In this document: in pieces, positions 7,677 through 16,524 of the stretch | How the letters are laid out: every line of letters starts with the position of its first letter | How positions within the stretch are numbered: the stretch's first letter is position 1 | Assembly (NCBI GenBank): GCA_003279445.1 | Contig: QCHT01000001.1 | Location: 212,514 to 276,513 of the forward strand | Source of the DNA: Prochlorococcus sp. AG-402-G10 | Lineage (GTDB): Bacteria; Cyanobacteriota; Cyanobacteriia; PCC-6307; Cyanobiaceae | Length of the DNA stretch: 64,000 nucleotides | Direction: 5' to 3' | Notes under the pieces: generated by a model | Seen by the model: only the letters and a program-made list of their open reading frames with translations | Told to the model about the DNA's origin: nothing | Databases searched by the model: none | Translations under genes and position numbers: made by a program

Positions 7677-9988
7677 TATTTTATTATATTAGAGTCTGAA
7701 TCAATTGATATTTCCTTATCTCTATTAGTTTTAGATTCATCATCATATAGATCTAGATCAATTTGGTTTCTTAGTAAATCTACTTTTTGTATTCTTACGT
7801 TGACATTATCTCCAATCTGATAGGTTTTTTTATTTTTCCTACCTACTAATAGATTCTGCCTAGATCTATATTCGTACCAATCATCATCAAGAGAACTTAC
7901 ATGGACGAGACCTTCAGCTAGAGATGGTTCAATTTCGACAAAGAAGCCATAGCTTTGAACACCTGTAATTGTTCCTTGAATAATTTGATTAATATTTTTC
8001 TCTACAGACCTTAATTGAATTATTGAAATTAAGCCTTCCCTAAAGTTCTTAGCCTGATTTCTTTTGGTGTTCAACTCAGTGATTTGGCTTTCACTACATA
8101 ATTTGCGGATCACAGATTTTTGAGTATTAGTGAAGATTTGCCAATCTATATCCGAACTAGAACATTTCCTTCCTAATGGCCGATGATCAGCTGACTTAAT
8201 ATTTTTGTTTTGCTTACCTTCAACTAAAAACTTACAGAGTATATATTGGTTAATAATATCTGCGTAATTCATTCCAGGATTACTCCATGGTGTTTCATCA
8301 TACAAGGGTAAATTGAATGGTTTAGAATTAGAGTATTTATTAGGATACTCTTCGTCTCCCGATGAATATTTATAACTATAGTCAAGTATATAATTTTTTG
8401 CTAATTTTTGGATAAAATGTTTATTTGGACTAGCTTTAACTGATTTCAATAATTCAGTAAAACTGACTATTCCATCTTCATTTACAGTTATTTTTGTGTC
8501 AAGTAATAATGCTGATTTAATAATATCGTTGACTTGGAAATTCTCTTGAAATGTTTTTGATAGGTTTATTGAATCGATATTATAGGTTTTAAAATGCTTA
8601 GATAATATTATATTTGAATACTTAGTAAGTAAACTAATGATAGATTGTGGATCGCTCATGTTAAAAGAGGGCATCCAGCCGTCTAGGTCTGAACCTGGAG
8701 ATGAATAGATTAAATCTTTTAAGTTGCTAATTTTGGGAAGATCAGGATCCAACTCTATAAGGCCAGCTTCCATTAGGGTATTATTTACTAAATTGCTGAG
8801 GAATATTATTGATTCAATGGTATTTATGGAATTTTTAATTGACTTTATTTTAACTGGAATAGTCTTAGCTCCTGGTTTTCTCTTAATTACAATTTTCAAT
8901 TGTTCTTCGTCTATCATTGCGACTGGTTTTATTGTGCTTTGATAAAAATCCCAATTTGTGGCATCACCTTCTTTGTTAATTAGCATTTCTATTGTTATTG
9001 CACTATTAACTTCATCAACTTTAAAGGCAGCAGCATCATGCAGTTTACTATTTAGTAGATTTTGCCAAGTACTGCCCAAACAAATTGATTTTGACCTACT
9101 CTTAATCCACTCATCTAATTTACTACCTAAATTAATTCTTTCACTAACAGCTGGGACATGGACCCATAATTTAAAGCCTCCTTCATTTGGTTCTGCATAA
9201 ATAGAAGCTAAGAGAGGTGATTCTTCTGAATACCAAGATCTAAATAATAATGTAGGTTGATCTTCTAGGTTCTTACGTTGTTTAGTTAAAGGTTTCTTAA
9301 CTGAAACATTAGGAGGACTATCATTACTAGATAAATTATATTTTGTTTTAATTATCTCTAAATCACCCTCAGGTCCATCATCTAAGCTTAATTTTCTTAC
9401 AATTTCACCCTTAGCTAATAATTGAGCTAACGGATACCTATTTATTTTTACATCTATAATATTATTTTCTTTATTTGAGTTGATGTATTTCGAGTCCTTT
9501 TCTGGTAATTCTATCGTTGATAATATTCTTTCATCGAGAGGCTTAGCTGTTGGATGGCCATCATTTATTACAAGAGAAGCAAGTATATTTGTTCTTGCCC
9601 TTTGTAATATGCAAAGAACCTCACCTTCTGGTGATCTTCGCCTGACACCTTCTTTCGTTACCTTTACAAGTACTTTGTCTCCATGCCAGGCATGGTTAAG
9701 GAAGTTCTCTCGTATGTAGATATCTTCTTCTCCGTCATCCCTAACCGCAAAACAATAACCTTTGCTACTGCACCGAATAGAAGCTTTGATTGCCTTCTCG
9801 TCTAAGGATCTTTTTACAAAATTTTCATTATCTTTTTCAATAATTTTTAGCTTAGCAAGTGCATTTAAGGCAATATCAAGCCTAGTTCTCTCTATCTTCT
9901 TGGTTAACTTGAGCATTTTTTCCAACGTTTTTAACTCTACACCACCCTCTCTGGGTAACATCTCAAGTATTTTGGCTACCGTAAACAT
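7676..9988 (-). CDS. RNase II/R-family protein with degenerate catalytic centre (Zam/VacB-like)
   Basis: The 770-residue protein has RNase R architecture: an N-terminal helical part (about 1-65), a cold-shock/OB domain (about 75-150, FAVRDDGEEDIYIRENFL), an RNB domain (about 245-640) and a C-terminal S1 domain (about 665-745, GTITGVQSYGFFVEIEPSLA). The RNB catalytic Asp cluster, normally TIDXXDAXDXDDA, is replaced by SWYSEESPLLAS around residues 251-262. The Arg motif FTSPIRRY is replaced by WSNPGMNY (568-575). The surrounding fold clearly aligns (GGFKLWVHV for GGWRLWVAI). I therefore infer an RNA-binding protein that is probably inactive as an exonuclease. Synechocystis Zam is a related family member from memory. 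Operon with ubiX downstream. Confidence 0.85.
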   Translation of the reverse strand: MFTVAKILEMLPREGGVELKTLEKMLKLTKKIERTRLDIALNALAKLKIIEKDNENFVKRSLDEKAIKASIRCSSKGYCFAVRDDGEEDIYIRENFLNHAWHGDKVLVKVTKEGVRRRSPEGEVLCILQRARTNILASLVINDGHPTAKPLDERILSTIELPEKDSKYINSNKENNIIDVKINRYPLAQLLAKGEIVRKLSLDDGPEGDLEIIKTKYNLSSNDSPPNVSVKKPLTKQRKNLEDQPTLLFRSWYSEESPLLASIYAEPNEGGFKLWVHVPAVSERINLGSKLDEWIKSRSKSICLGSTWQNLLNSKLHDAAAFKVDEVNSAITIEMLINKEGDATNWDFYQSTIKPVAMIDEEQLKIVIKRKPGAKTIPVKIKSIKNSINTIESIIFLSNLVNNTLMEAGLIELDPDLPKISNLKDLIYSSPGSDLDGWMPSFNMSDPQSIISLLTKYSNIILSKHFKTYNIDSINLSKTFQENFQVNDIIKSALLLDTKITVNEDGIVSFTELLKSVKASPNKHFIQKLAKNYILDYSYKYSSGDEEYPNKYSNSKPFNLPLYDETPWSNPGMNYADIINQYILCKFLVEGKQNKNIKSADHRPLGRKCSSSDIDWQIFTNTQKSVIRKLCSESQITELNTKRNQAKNFREGLISIIQLRSVEKNINQIIQGTITGVQSYGFFVEIEPSLAEGLVHVSSLDDDWYEYRSRQNLLVGRKNKKTYQIGDNVNVRIQKVDLLRNQIDLDLYDDESKTNRDKEISIDSDSNIIK

Positions 9989-10098
9989 GATTAGATGATC
10001 TGTACTTTGAGTAGGTAATTAAGTACAGTTGCTCAATAAGTATATTCTAAGGCTTTAAGCAGAAAGGAATTTTATGAAACTTCAAAGGTTATTTATCA

Positions 10099-10398
10099 TT
10101 ATTCAGTCGAATCCCTACCCTCATTTTCCTGGCTTGTCATTATTAGATTAAGCCCTATAAGCAAGAAACCAGTTGCTGCAACTAACTCTATTAGAAGTTC
10201 AGGTATAAATTTTGCAATAGAGCCACCTAATAAGACCCCTAGCAATGAAGCAAGCACCAAAGCGGAGGACGATCCAAGGAAAACAGCTAATGGCCGTTCG
10301 CTAGATCCACTAATAGCTAAAGTTGCTATTTGAGTTTTATCTCCCAATTCAGCTATAAAAATTGTCAGAAATATTGAGAAGAAAATAGTAATTGACAT
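10099..10398 (-). CDS. UPF0016/GDT1-family half-transporter (second half)
   Basis: This 99-residue protein has three hydrophobic segments and one copy of the family signature ELGDKTQIATL (E-X-G-D-K-T). UPF0016/GDT1 proteins such as Synechocystis Mnx and human TMEM165 export Mn2+ or Ca2+ and usually carry two such repeats in one chain of about 200 residues. Here each repeat is a separate gene: this one and the gene 11 bases upstream. The product should pair with its neighbour as a heterodimer to make a full transporter, probably for manganese. Substrate and pairing are inferred. Confidence 0.87.
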   Translation of the reverse strand: MSITIFFSIFLTIFIAELGDKTQIATLAISGSSERPLAVFLGSSSALVLASLLGVLLGGSIAKFIPELLIELVAATGFLLIGLNLIMTSQENEGRDSTE

Positions 10399-10409
10399 TT
10401 TACGTAAAA

Positions 10410-10754
10410 TTAAAAGAAATAAATTTTAAATACATTAAAAAAGATATATATACTAATAAAAATCATAATACTTCCAGCTACATTATTAAAGGTGCTTTGA
10501 CTAATTTTACTTGATATATAGGTGCCTAGGATGACTCCAATTAAACTAGAGAGAATAAGAGCCAATGCAGCTGCAAAAAAGACGTAAAATGGCCTGCCAG
10601 TATCTGCAGATAGAAGTAATGTGGCTATCTGTGTCTTGTCTCCTAACTCTGCAATAAAGACTGTAGTGAAAGTGGCAATAAAAGTTTTGAGAAAGCCATT
10701 ATTAGATACTCCTTCTTTATCTAGCATATTTTCAATAGACTTATTTGATGTCAT
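10410..10754 (-). CDS. UPF0016/GDT1-family half-transporter (first half)
   Basis: This 114-residue membrane protein has a hydrophilic N-terminus of about 22 residues, then three hydrophobic segments and the signature FIAELGDKTQIATLLLSAD. The rest mirrors the downstream 99-residue gene, so the two are paralogous halves. The ATG at 10752-10754 overlaps the 3' end of the CxxxC-type cysteine-rich gene by 4 bases, suggesting a three-gene operon. The likely role is Mn2+ or Ca2+ efflux into the thylakoid lumen or periplasm, by analogy with cyanobacterial Mnx. Confidence 0.87.
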   Translation of the reverse strand: MTSNKSIENMLDKEGVSNNGFLKTFIATFTTVFIAELGDKTQIATLLLSADTGRPFYVFFAAALALILSSLIGVILGTYISSKISQSTFNNVAGSIMIFISIYIFFNVFKIYFF

Positions 10755-11119
10755 TTTGAGTAATTTTTTGAAGAATTAATCCTCATAAAGTTTTTCATTT
10801 CCTTACTTCTTCCGCCATATAAATATCTTATTTGTTGCTTACAACAGGAAATAGCAAATTGGTCAAAGGTTTCGTTTTCTAATTGAAATTTATGCGAAAT
10901 TTTTTTTACATCACAAAAGCTAGGTCTATTGTTATAGATAGTGCATTTCCTATAAACCTTATCAAAATGACGGCACCATCCATCACTAGCAACCATAGAT
11001 AAATAAAGGGCCTGGTCTTTTTGAGAAAGAGCTCCTAAAGCCTCCTGACGCTGGCCTGGGTCAAGCTTGCAACAAGCACCGCAGTAATCTGTACAGCTCC
11101 ATTTTGCCTGCTTAGCCAT
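10751..11119 (-). CDS. YkgJ-type cysteine-cluster (CxxxCxxCC) protein
   Basis: The 122-residue soluble protein has an N-terminal cysteine cluster, CTDYCGACCKLDPG, and further cysteines at CRHFDKVYRKCTIYNNRPSFC and SCCKQQ. This is the pattern of the YkgJ/UPF0153 family, thought to chelate zinc or iron or to hold an Fe-S cluster. I start it at ATG 11117-11119 (MAKQAKWSC). A good ribosome-binding sequence, GAGG, lies just upstream of that ATG, whereas the 11-codon extension to 11152 has none. It lies upstream of the two UPF0016 halves and overlaps the first, so a link to metal handling is plausible but unproven. Confidence 0.82.
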   Translation of the reverse strand: MAKQAKWSCTDYCGACCKLDPGQRQEALGALSQKDQALYLSMVASDGWCRHFDKVYRKCTIYNNRPSFCDVKKISHKFQLENETFDQFAISCCKQQIRYLYGGRSKEMKNFMRINSSKNYSK

Positions 11120-11240
11120 AATGCCTCGCTTTAATGCCTTGCTATTACTCAATGCAACAGAGTAATTACAAATAATAAATCAATCTCAATTATAACCACC
11201 ATAGATTTATAATAAAATAACTAAAATTCAACTCACTTCA

Positions 11241-11324
11241 ATGGGAAACCTTTTGCCTCTTGCTGCTGTAGCACTAGCAGGTCCAGCAATCATTGCCCTT
11301 GTATTCTATAGAAGGGGAGCATAA
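11241..11324 (+). CDS. psb30: Psb30/Ycf12-like photosystem II small subunit
   Basis: A 27-codon frame encodes MGNLLPLAAVALAGPAIIAL followed by VFYRRGA. It is a single transmembrane helix with the GPAIIAL core and the basic RRG end typical of Psb30 (Ycf12), a small photosystem II core subunit in the thylakoid membrane. The protein is a little shorter than most Psb30 sequences (about 30-35 residues). The gene stands alone between two minus-strand genes. The name rests on motif resemblance; another small photosystem peptide is possible. Confidence 0.75.
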   Translation: MGNLLPLAAVALAGPAIIALVFYRRGA

Positions 11325-11359
11325 ATAACCTTTAAGACTTAAATTCGAAAAGGAATATA

Positions 11360-13249
11360 TTAATTTTTAATATTAATCCCAAGTATAGATATGCTTGTAT
11401 CTATTAATTCCTTTATATACGGCCCTTTTCCATTTGTAAATTTATAATAATCATTTTTATTGCCAAGTACACATTTTAAACAATCATTTTCTTGATTCAT
11501 AATAATCAATGTATTATTACTACCTAACTTGCACCTATATTTTCTTTTATTTATTCTAAATTTAATTTCTTCAGAATATTTGTTTATATCAATAATATTT
11601 AATATTGGAATTATTCCTCCCTTTGTTAATTTAGTTTCGATATTAAATACGATATCTATTTTTTTTGGCAGGTAATTCTTGTCTTTATTTCCTCCCCACT
11701 TTATAGCCTCAATTATTTTGCCACTTTGTGATAATTTTAATATTAATTGGTCAAAATATCCATAGGAGGAAGATAAGACGTTGCAACCTCGGGTCCAAAA
11801 TATCGGCTGACTATTATTTACTCCAAATGGTTCTAACATGTTAATATCTTCTAATAATTTTGTGTTAATATCACTAAAATATATATTTGACTCTGGAATC
11901 AATTTAAATAAATTTTTTTCATTAGTCATCCAACTATTAGAAATTGATTGAAGTTTATTCTCTAATTTCATTAAATTTCTTGCTTTAACAGTGAAGCCTG
12001 CAGCTGCAGAATGACCTCCATATTGTTCTAATAAGTCTGAGCAACTATTAAGAGCATCGACCATGTCGAAATTTTTAGGTGATCTTGCAGAGCCTCTGAA
12101 GTTTCCATCTCCATCGCTAGTTAGGATGGCCGTAGGCCTACCAAACTTGTCCATTAATCTTGATGCTACTAAACCTATAACACCAGGGTTCCAATGAGGT
12201 TGAGCTAATAGTATAAATGAGTTAATATACTTATTGTCTGCTGTTACTATCTTTAGAGCTTCCTTCTCAACACTAGAAGTGATAAACTTTCTCCGTTTAT
12301 TTATTTCTTCACAGGTAGATAATTTTTCCGACAATTTAGATTCATCCTTTTCTAGAAGAAGTTCTATAATTAGCTTTGGATCATCTATTCTACCTATTGA
12401 GTTTATTCGTGGTGCAATTTTAAAACCAATATCATGTGATGTAATTGACTTATTATGAATTTTTGCATTCTTCATCAAACCTTTTAAGCCGATGCATTCT
12501 GTGTTTCGAATATTTTTTATCCATTTTTTTAACCAGTATCTATTAGCCCCTGTCATACTTGCCATATCTGCAACTGTACCTATACATAAAAGGTCTCTAG
12601 CAGTACCTAGAAAATCCTTCCCTTTAAATGTATTTGCAATACTTTCAGCTAATATATAAGTTACGCCAACTCCAGCAATGCTTCTATAGGGAGAATCCTG
12701 AGGTGTAGTGTCTGGATGAATTAATGCAAATATGTTAGTTAAACTACAATTAATCTTATGGTGATCTGTAATTATTATCTCTATTCCTAATTTCTTTGCA
12801 TGGTTAATTGCTACATTAGCTGAAACTCCATTGTCTACTGTAATAATTAATTTTATACCTGCTTTTGCAACTTTATTAACTAATGAGACATTTAGACCAT
12901 AACCTTCATTCTGTCTAGAAGGAATTAATGGTACTGGCCTCCCTTTTATTTTTGACAGCACATCTACAAGGAGAGCTGTACTAGTCATTCCATCAGCATC
13001 ATAGTCTCCACAAATTGCGATAGATTGGGATGTTTTTACTGAATTAATTATCTTCTTTGTTGCTTTCTCTAAATCTGGGAAATGTTCGGCTGGTTGTGGC
13101 AGTGGCTGTGGATTCAGATAATTATCAATAGCCTTAGGGTTAGTAAGTCCCCTTCTAATTAAAACCTCTTTTAGCTTGCTTGAAAGAGGAATATCAGATA
13201 ATGATTCAATATTTAGGTTTTTAGGTACATTCCAGATATGATCTGACAC
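11360..13249 (-). CDS. recJ: single-stranded-DNA-specific exonuclease RecJ
   Basis: RecJ degrades single-stranded DNA 5'-3' in recombination and mismatch or base-excision repair. The DHH-family phosphoesterase motifs are present: AICGDYDADGMTSTALLVD (motif I) and IIITDHHKIN (motif III, DHH). The DHHA1 domain has LAQPHWNPGVIGLVASRL and QYGGHSAAAGFTV. The length of 629 residues is near the cyanobacterial norm; the C-terminal 150 residues are weakly conserved and very AT-rich. The start is a GTG at 13247-13249. It is divergent from the HAD hydrolase gene, about 54 bases apart. Confidence 0.94.
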   Translation of the reverse strand: MSDHIWNVPKNLNIESLSDIPLSSKLKEVLIRRGLTNPKAIDNYLNPQPLPQPAEHFPDLEKATKKIINSVKTSQSIAICGDYDADGMTSTALLVDVLSKIKGRPVPLIPSRQNEGYGLNVSLVNKVAKAGIKLIITVDNGVSANVAINHAKKLGIEIIITDHHKINCSLTNIFALIHPDTTPQDSPYRSIAGVGVTYILAESIANTFKGKDFLGTARDLLCIGTVADMASMTGANRYWLKKWIKNIRNTECIGLKGLMKNAKIHNKSITSHDIGFKIAPRINSIGRIDDPKLIIELLLEKDESKLSEKLSTCEEINKRRKFITSSVEKEALKIVTADNKYINSFILLAQPHWNPGVIGLVASRLMDKFGRPTAILTSDGDGNFRGSARSPKNFDMVDALNSCSDLLEQYGGHSAAAGFTVKARNLMKLENKLQSISNSWMTNEKNLFKLIPESNIYFSDINTKLLEDINMLEPFGVNNSQPIFWTRGCNVLSSSYGYFDQLILKLSQSGKIIEAIKWGGNKDKNYLPKKIDIVFNIETKLTKGGIIPILNIIDINKYSEEIKFRINKRKYRCKLGSNNTLIIMNQENDCLKCVLGNKNDYYKFTNGKGPYIKELIDTSISILGINIKN

Positions 13250-13303
13250 ATTAATACCTCAATAAACCCTATTAACTTCTTGCACCATAATTGAGAATAG
13301 AGA

Positions 13304-14047
13304 ATGAATCGTTTGCATACAGTTTTTTGGGATCTAGATGGCACCATGGCAGATACAGAGATGATGGGCCACAGAAAAGCTTTTAACCAATCATTTTCAG
13401 AATTCCATCTAGACTGGACTTGGGACAAGAACACTTATAGTAGGTTACTTTCCATTCCAGGTGGTAAAAATAGAATTAAGTATTTTGCAAAAGAAAAGAA
13501 TGTTAATCTAGATAATATAACAATTAATTTATTGCATCAACAAAAACAAAAGTTTTATCAGGAAATATTGCATTCTGGAAGTATAAGCCTAAGGAGAGGA
13601 GTTATGAGACTAGTTTTAGAGCTTTATGCTAGAAATACTAATCAATGGATTGTCACAACTTCTTCAAAATCGGCAGTTAAAGCCTTATTAAAAAAATTCT
13701 TTCCTAGAGGGATGTCCCCCTTTGGAGGATATACAACATTTGATGATGTTCTAGATCTTAAGCCTCACCCAGAAGCTTATTTTAGGGCCATTAAAAATAG
13801 TCTTGCAGAACCAAGTAATTCATTAGCTATTGAGGATTCCTTAATTGGTTACCAAGCAGCCTCAGCATCCAAGCTTAAGTCACTAATTACTTTGTCACCC
13901 TGGTTAAAAAAGATACCAGAAGGTATAAATGAAACCCAGCTAGTCGTTGATAGTCTAGGTGATCAAGATAATGCTTCTGTTGCACTTCAAGGAAATATAC
14001 TAGATTCTATTATTACTTACAAATCCCTACAATCATTAATTAATTAA
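13304..14047 (+). CDS. HAD-superfamily hydrolase (CbbY/beta-phosphoglucomutase-like)
   Basis: The 247-residue soluble protein has the HAD nucleophile motif DLDGT in VFWDLDGTMADTEMMGHRKA. A helical cap domain follows (about 20-100), then motif II (WIVTTSSKSAV), a conserved Lys (DLKPHPEAYF) and motif IV (LAIEDSLIGYQAAS). This subgroup hydrolyses or isomerises small phosphorylated sugars. The CbbY-type cap suggests a sugar phosphate, but the substrate cannot be told from sequence. The gene ends 6 bases before ycf20, so the two may be co-transcribed. Confidence 0.9.
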   Translation: MNRLHTVFWDLDGTMADTEMMGHRKAFNQSFSEFHLDWTWDKNTYSRLLSIPGGKNRIKYFAKEKNVNLDNITINLLHQQKQKFYQEILHSGSISLRRGVMRLVLELYARNTNQWIVTTSSKSAVKALLKKFFPRGMSPFGGYTTFDDVLDLKPHPEAYFRAIKNSLAEPSNSLAIEDSLIGYQAASASKLKSLITLSPWLKKIPEGINETQLVVDSLGDQDNASVALQGNILDSIITYKSLQSLIN

Positions 14048-14053
14048 AGCTTT

Positions 14054-14389
14054 ATGAAAGTCTATAAAACTAATTATGATTCATTTGTTAACTCTTTATT
14101 CAAGGGCTTAAATAATTCCCTTGTTGGGCCTTGGAAAAGCAGAAGTATAGGATTACTGTCAGTATTGATTGGTTACTATTTGGCGAGTACAATTACAGCT
14201 TATTATCTTGAGGAATTTCGTCAAAGAGTTTTAGTAGTTGGGCTTTTATGTTTTCTTCTCGAAATAGCAATTAGATATAGAAGAAATTTAATTAGGTTAA
14301 ATCAATTTCCATTATTGCTAATTGTCGATAATTTTAGAATTGGTATTACTTACGCAATTGTATTAGAGGCATTTAAACTTGGCTCATAG
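14054..14389 (+). CDS. ycf20: Ycf20 (DUF565) family membrane protein
   Basis: The 111-residue protein has two or three hydrophobic segments (IGLLSVLIGYYLASTITAYY, LVVGLLCFLLEIAI and a weaker C-terminal one) and the basic link RYRRNLIRL. This arrangement fits the Ycf20/DUF565 family of cyanobacteria and plastids, whose plant member has been linked to non-photochemical quenching. No catalytic residues are visible. It follows the HAD hydrolase by 6 bases and converges on rpmF. The family call is from memory of the pattern. Confidence 0.75.
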   Translation: MKVYKTNYDSFVNSLFKGLNNSLVGPWKSRSIGLLSVLIGYYLASTITAYYLEEFRQRVLVVGLLCFLLEIAIRYRRNLIRLNQFPLLLIVDNFRIGITYAIVLEAFKLGS

Positions 14390-14390
14390 C

Positions 14391-14408
14391 CGGTACTAAT
14401 CGATACCG
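14391..14408. other. short hairpin between convergent ycf20 and rpmF
   Basis: An inverted repeat, CGGTA and TACCG with an 8-base loop, lies directly after the ycf20 stop, in the 40-base gap between ycf20 and rpmF. It could fold in either transcript. No run of T follows on the plus strand, so a classic terminator is doubtful. Similar words recur at about 28868-28950. Confidence 0.3.
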
Positions 14409-14429
14409 ACTAAACGAACTAATTAGAGC

Positions 14430-14603
14430 TTATTCGTCGTCACCCTCTTCCTGGACAGGGTAAACAAAACCTTGAGCTCGACCACTGAGTATCGATTTTC
14501 CTAGTGATAATGCTTTCTTAGCAGCATCTCCCGCTTTAGCCTTCCAAACGGAATGACGTTGATTTCTTTTACCTTTTGATGTCTTTTTCTTTGGTACAGC
14601 CAT
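14430..14603 (-). CDS. rpmF: 50S ribosomal protein L32
   Basis: A 57-residue basic protein starting [20 protein letters not shown] is the conserved N-terminus of bacterial and plastid L32. The middle ([19 protein letters not shown]) and acidic end (VQEEGDDE) fit the cyanobacterial form. The zinc-binding cysteines of some L32 proteins are absent, as is common in this group. The ATG is at 14601-14603. It is transcribed alone on the minus strand, convergent with ycf20 and divergent from the FtsH-family gene. Confidence 0.95.
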   Translation of the reverse strand: MAVPKKKTSKGKRNQRHSVWKAKAGDAAKKALSLGKSILSGRAQGFVYPVQEEGDDE

Positions 14604-14739
14604 TTTAATTAATTACCAAGCTTCTATTATCTGTCCCTTGAAGGCCTTTAGTCAAATATTTGAGGCTTGTAAAACAAAAATATAAAGCTAAATAATTATA
14701 AAATTTCAAATTTAACTTAATATAATTGTTAAGTGCCAC

Positions 14740-16524
14740 TTGCTTAAGAAAGTGTTTTCGAGGTTTATCTCAAATAAAGATAATGATTCTAATAGCTATA
14801 GCAGCCTATTAGAAGACATGGCATCTCAAAATATCGAATCACTGATCCTTATTCCATCTAGAAGAGAAGTCCTTGTTAAATACAAAGATGGACAGTCAAA
14901 GTTAATTCCTATTTTCCCTAATGATCAAACAGTACTTAAGACTGCAGAATCAAATGGTATTGCATTAGAAGTAAGAGATGGAAGGGACGAAGAGACTTTC
15001 TCTTCTTTTACAGCTAGTTTTACTCTTGGTTTTATATTTATTTTACTCTGTATAATATTAATCAAGAAGTCTGTAAAATTAGCTAATAAAAGTCTTTCCT
15101 TTTTGAGTGGTAAACGATCTTTTGATGATACAACAACTATAGAGACTCGTTTTGATGATATAGCCGGTATTCCAGAGGCTCTAGAAGAGGTCAAAGAGAT
15201 AGTTTCTTTTTTGAAAATACCAGAGAATTATAATAATTTAGGAGCTACTATTCCTAAGGGTTTTCTTTTAACTGGCCCTCCTGGAACAGGTAAAACATTA
15301 CTAGCTAAGGCTCTAGCAGGGGAGGCTGGTGTGCCCTTTATTTCTACATCTGCTTCCCAATTTGTAGAATTATTTGTTGGTATCGGAGCAAGCCGAGTGA
15401 GCAGTCTTTTTGCTCAAGCCAAGAGTAAATCTCCGAGTATTATCTTTATTGATGAAATAGACTCAATTGGACGAAAGCGAGGTTCTGGAATTGGAGGTGG
15501 TAATGATGAAAGAGAACAAACACTTAACCAATTACTCATAGAAATGGATGGCTTTTCAGAAAACTCTGGTGTAATTGTCATAGCTGCGACTAATAGGGAG
15601 GAAGTACTGGACCCAGCATTAATTAGGCCAGGTAGATTTGATAGAAGAATAAATGTATCTCTTCCAAATAGAAAAGGTAGAGAAGATATTTTGTCTATTC
15701 ATGCACTATCAAAACCATTATGTGACAAAGTTCTTCTTAAGGAATGGGCTATTCGAACACCCGGTTTTTCTGGAGCAGATCTATCTAATTTATTAAATGA
15801 AGCAGCTATAATTACAGCTCGAGAAAACAAGAAAAGAATAGGAGAACAACAGTTGGAGAAGTCTCTAGATAGAATTACACTGGGATTAAGAGATTATCCC
15901 CTTAAGAGCTTAAATCAACTAAGAATAATTGCTTATCACGAGATAGGCAAGGCACTTGTTGCATATCTAACTCCATCAGCAGATTCAGTGGATAAGATAA
16001 CAATACTTAGAAGAAGTGGAAGTTTAACTGGAAATACAAGGTTTACCAATTTAACTCAAAATAGCGAAGATGGACATTTTTCTAAAAGATATCTTGAAGA
16101 TAAACTAATGGTTTCACTTGGCGGAAGAGCAGCTGAGGAACTTATTTTTGGAAATTCTGAAATAACTCAAATATCATCAAATCAATTGGAAGAAGCAACA
16201 TTACTAGCTAACAAAATGGTTACAAAGTATGGTTTTTCAGACTTAGGGCCAATTTCAATAGCTATTGATAAGTTGGCAAGAGATTTTGAATCCAATTTAT
16301 TGGGTTCAAAATCTATTTACGCAAATAGGACAAATAGACAAATAGATAGTCAAATAGCAATATTAATAAAGACTTCACAAGAAAAAGCCAAACAAACAAT
16401 AAGTCCCTACCTAAATGTATTAGATATTATGGCAACATCACTTTTAGAGGAGGAGGTATTCACCAAGGAACGTTTTGAAATACTTTTTAAAACAGCCACT
16501 AACTCCTCCGCAGTATCACTATGA
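14740..16524 (+). CDS. FtsH-family AAA protein with degenerate protease site (FtsHi-like)
   Basis: The 594-residue protein has a short N-terminal domain, one membrane segment (about 91-109), an AAA ATPase domain and an M41-like domain. ATPase motifs look intact: GPPGTGKT (179-186), the pore segment [20 protein letters not shown] and RPGRFDRR. The zinc site is lost: HEXXH reads HEIGK (His400 to Lys404), and the family's third ligand (Asp in SND) is Gln482 in SSNQLEEAT. It should therefore act as an ATPase or unfoldase, or as a partner of active FtsH, not as a protease. The usual first membrane helix is missing. No ATG precedes the conserved region, so TTG 14740 or GTG 14752 is the start. Confidence 0.88.
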   Translation: MLKKVFSRFISNKDNDSNSYSSLLEDMASQNIESLILIPSRREVLVKYKDGQSKLIPIFPNDQTVLKTAESNGIALEVRDGRDEETFSSFTASFTLGFIFILLCIILIKKSVKLANKSLSFLSGKRSFDDTTTIETRFDDIAGIPEALEEVKEIVSFLKIPENYNNLGATIPKGFLLTGPPGTGKTLLAKALAGEAGVPFISTSASQFVELFVGIGASRVSSLFAQAKSKSPSIIFIDEIDSIGRKRGSGIGGGNDEREQTLNQLLIEMDGFSENSGVIVIAATNREEVLDPALIRPGRFDRRINVSLPNRKGREDILSIHALSKPLCDKVLLKEWAIRTPGFSGADLSNLLNEAAIITARENKKRIGEQQLEKSLDRITLGLRDYPLKSLNQLRIIAYHEIGKALVAYLTPSADSVDKITILRRSGSLTGNTRFTNLTQNSEDGHFSKRYLEDKLMVSLGGRAAEELIFGNSEITQISSNQLEEATLLANKMVTKYGFSDLGPISIAIDKLARDFESNLLGSKSIYANRTNRQIDSQIAILIKTSQEKAKQTISPYLNVLDIMATSLLEEEVFTKERFEILFKTATNSSAVSL

